Source: Bog-159 sp963707465
GTDB taxonomy: Bacteria > Acidobacteriota > Terriglobia > Bryobacterales > Bryobacteraceae
Length of the DNA: 64,000 bases
Reading direction: 5' to 3'
Assembly: GCA_963707465.1 (NCBI GenBank)
Contig: CAVPQK010000011.1
Coordinates: forward strand, 310,001 to 374,000
The notes under the pieces: model-generated
The model's database searches: none
Seen by the model: only the letters and a program-made list of their open reading frames with translations
What the model was told of the DNA's origin: nothing
Program-made: the position numbers and the translations under genes
Shown: one piece after another, positions 62,291-64,000 of the stretch
Numbering within the stretch: position 1 is the first letter of the stretch
Layout of the letters: every line of letters starts with the position of its first letter

Positions 62291-63997
62291 TCAGTTCCCC
62301 GCCAGCGCCCCCGCCAGCACGAACACCAGCGGAGCGTTCCAGTTGATCGCCACCTCGTTGCTCGCGTAGGAAGCCTGCTCGTCCAAATACATTTTGGCGG
62401 GCGGTCCATTGGGCAGCTTTCTCATCGCCGCATCCTGGCGTCCGCGGTTGGGCCCTCCCGAAAGCAGGCCCGGCCAGGGTTCCGCCAGGCCCAGGCCCGC
62501 GCTGGGCCGATGGTGCGGATGATGGTAGGGGTTGTCCCCCACCTGCGTCACCCAGGATAGCGAGAAGGTGTTCCGGCCGAGCAGGTAGTGCAAGTTGTCC
62601 ATCGCCGTTTCCACCAAGCGCCGATCGGGCCGCAGCGCATTGGCGACCAAAAGCTGCATGCTGTAATTGGCGGCCACGCCGTTCGATCCCCAGACGTAAT
62701 CCGCGGCGGTGAGGCTGATGCGGTACGGATTCCGGCTGGAGCGCTCCACGATCTGTTGGGCGGCGCTCGCCGAATCCTGCGCGATGGCTGCTACCGCATC
62801 GGCGTTCTTCCCGTGCCCCAGCGCGTAGGTCCACAGCGCCAGCGGCGCCACATTGCCCCAATCCGGAGGCCCGTTTGGCTTTAGTGTCTTGCGGAATGCG
62901 GCGAAATGCTCCAGGAAATAGCGCTCGAAGGCCTGGTCGCCGGAGGCGCGCCACAATTCGGCGGCGGCCCACAGATGCTCGTCCGCGCAGTCGCGGTCTC
63001 CGTAATCCCCCGTCTGCACGCCGGGAGGGTTGCGGAACAATACGTCGGGATTCTTCTCCAGCCAGGTCCACGCCTGGCGGGCGGCGCGTAAGCACCTCTC
63101 CGCATAGGCGGCATCGAAGGGCCGGTAAGCGCGCGAGGCGATCGCCATCACGGCCGCGAAATCGCCCGTGGCGCAAGAGCTCTTATACGGTTCCTTCCCT
63201 GTGCCGATAACATAGCTGATCAGCGTATCTTTCTCGGGCAGGATGAAATCGCAGAAGCGTTCACTCGTTTGCTTGTGCCAAACGCCGCCGTCTTCATCCT
63301 GCATCGAGAGCATCCAGTCCAGGTTCCAACGGATTTCGTTCAGGATGTCGGGCGTGCCGTTGCCGGACTCCGGAATGTTGAGCTTCACCTGCTGCAGACG
63401 GCTGCCGAAAACTTCCCAGGTCCACAGCAGCGTGCCCGTCGAGATGCCGGAGTTGACCACGTAGCGGCCGTAGTCGCCGGCATCGTGCCATCCTTTGGCC
63501 GAGATATGCGGGCCGGTCTTGCCCGAGGAGGTGTGATAGGCCCCTTCCAGGTGACACGCGGCGTGCTTGTAGCCGGGGAACTCCGCCCCCAGGTCGACCG
63601 CGGTCCCGCAACGCTGCCCGTAGTACGATCGCATGGCCAGATAAAACGGGCGGGCGAACACATCCGGACCAATGGCAAAATTCCAACTGCGGCCGACGCC
63701 CGGCACTTCCAGATAATACTTGCCGGGCTTCTCCAGTTTGGTGAAGTCCGCGATTTGGACGATATCGCCGGAGTCTGGATCGTTGGCCGGCTCCGCTAAC
63801 TTGCCGTGGAGTACCACCGAGTTGTTGCCGGCGCGGTGAACGGAGAACTCCTTCGCCAGGGTCTGCGACACAACCATCGCCAGCTTGGGGGAGCGGGGCA
63901 AGTAGCCTGCCTGATCCACTTTGATGTCGGTGGTGGGCGACGCGCCAAAGGCACAGCCCGATATCACCGATATTAAAGATATAGCAGCCAGTTTCAT
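62291..63997 (-). CDS. Glycoside hydrolase family 9 endoglucanase
   Basis: 568 residues: signal peptide (MKLAAISLISVISGCAFGA), an N-terminal CelD-type Ig-like domain (~25-110, VDQAGYLPRSPKLAMVV), then the GH9 barrel. Catalytic base region KGWHDAGDYGRYVVN is present, as are the substrate-binding HHRPS (~505) and the acid YASNEVAINWNAPLV near the end. It should cut beta-1,4-glucan such as cellulose outside the cell. The gene ends inside the window and starts three bases from its right edge. Confidence 0.95.
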   Translation of the reverse strand: MKLAAISLISVISGCAFGASPTTDIKVDQAGYLPRSPKLAMVVSQTLAKEFSVHRAGNNSVVLHGKLAEPANDPDSGDIVQIADFTKLEKPGKYYLEVPGVGRSWNFAIGPDVFARPFYLAMRSYYGQRCGTAVDLGAEFPGYKHAACHLEGAYHTSSGKTGPHISAKGWHDAGDYGRYVVNSGISTGTLLWTWEVFGSRLQQVKLNIPESGNGTPDILNEIRWNLDWMLSMQDEDGGVWHKQTSERFCDFILPEKDTLISYVIGTGKEPYKSSCATGDFAAVMAIASRAYRPFDAAYAERCLRAARQAWTWLEKNPDVLFRNPPGVQTGDYGDRDCADEHLWAAAELWRASGDQAFERYFLEHFAAFRKTLKPNGPPDWGNVAPLALWTYALGHGKNADAVAAIAQDSASAAQQIVERSSRNPYRISLTAADYVWGSNGVAANYSMQLLVANALRPDRRLVETAMDNLHYLLGRNTFSLSWVTQVGDNPYHHPHHRPSAGLGLAEPWPGLLSGGPNRGRQDAAMRKLPNGPPAKMYLDEQASYASNEVAINWNAPLVFVLAGALAGN

Positions 63998-64000
63998 CGA

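Overview
The window is GC-rich chromosomal DNA, most likely from a soil acidobacterium of the Solibacter/Bryobacter type. That placement is inferred from gene content: VWFA-related and HAF-type extracellular repeat proteins, paired DUF6644 membrane proteins, DUF6152 next to secreted proteins of the 'PDG(H/K)PDL...GHWEGDTLV' type, a multiheme cytochrome with a GMC oxidoreductase, a GH9 cellulase, and many small secreted proteins of unknown function. No rRNA or tRNA gene was recognised.

Layout. 1-2131: two tandem secreted paralogues whose C-termini look like papain folds without their catalytic residues. 2243-8324: ATP synthase genes b'-b-delta-alpha-gamma-beta-epsilon, without the a and c subunit genes, and with a palindromic repeat before alpha and before beta. 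8331-10387: a Septu-like anti-phage operon (PtuA ATPase, frameshifted PtuB HNH nuclease, plus an unrecognised coupled small ORF). 10433-16753: cation transporter, myo-inositol oxygenase, S1/P1 nuclease, Uma2 protein, and a three-gene oxidation module (gluconate-dehydrogenase subunit 3, GMC oxidoreductase, nine-heme cytochrome). 17154-20051: a short CRISPR array, a Cas4-Cas1 fusion with a frameshift, and two related coiled-coil genes on either side. 20052-21066: about 1 kb without a credible gene. 21138-27623: DUF465, RimI-like, cytochrome c, STAS, a large TPR protein and two DUF6644 proteins. 27813-32299: a secreted repeat protein, then a five-gene minus-strand operon with two more DUF6644 proteins. 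32376-40292: miaA, secreted and outer-membrane proteins, phospholipase C-like protein, pyruvate carboxylase. 40300-44500: an accessory stretch, AT-richer in part, with unknown membrane proteins and two toxin-antitoxin pairs (VapBC; RES/Xre). 44691-49002: glycolate oxidase GlcE/GlcF, a holin-family membrane protein and a DUF72 protein. 49075-58521: secreted proteins, ftsY-ribD-ribE, an NmrA-like protein, a VWFA protein, mogA, ackA and a TPR protein. 58901-63997: an accessory-type SecA with an isoprenylcysteine methyltransferase-like partner, an ORF6N protein and a GH9 endoglucanase.

Three otherwise intact genes (atpA, ptuB, cas4-cas1) each carry one single-base frameshift. Because atpA should be essential, sequence or assembly error is a serious possibility for all three. 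The best candidates for new biology are the Septu-like operon with its small third ORF, the Cas4-Cas1/array locus without Cas2 or effectors flanked by paired coiled-coil genes, and the tandem pseudo-papain proteins.
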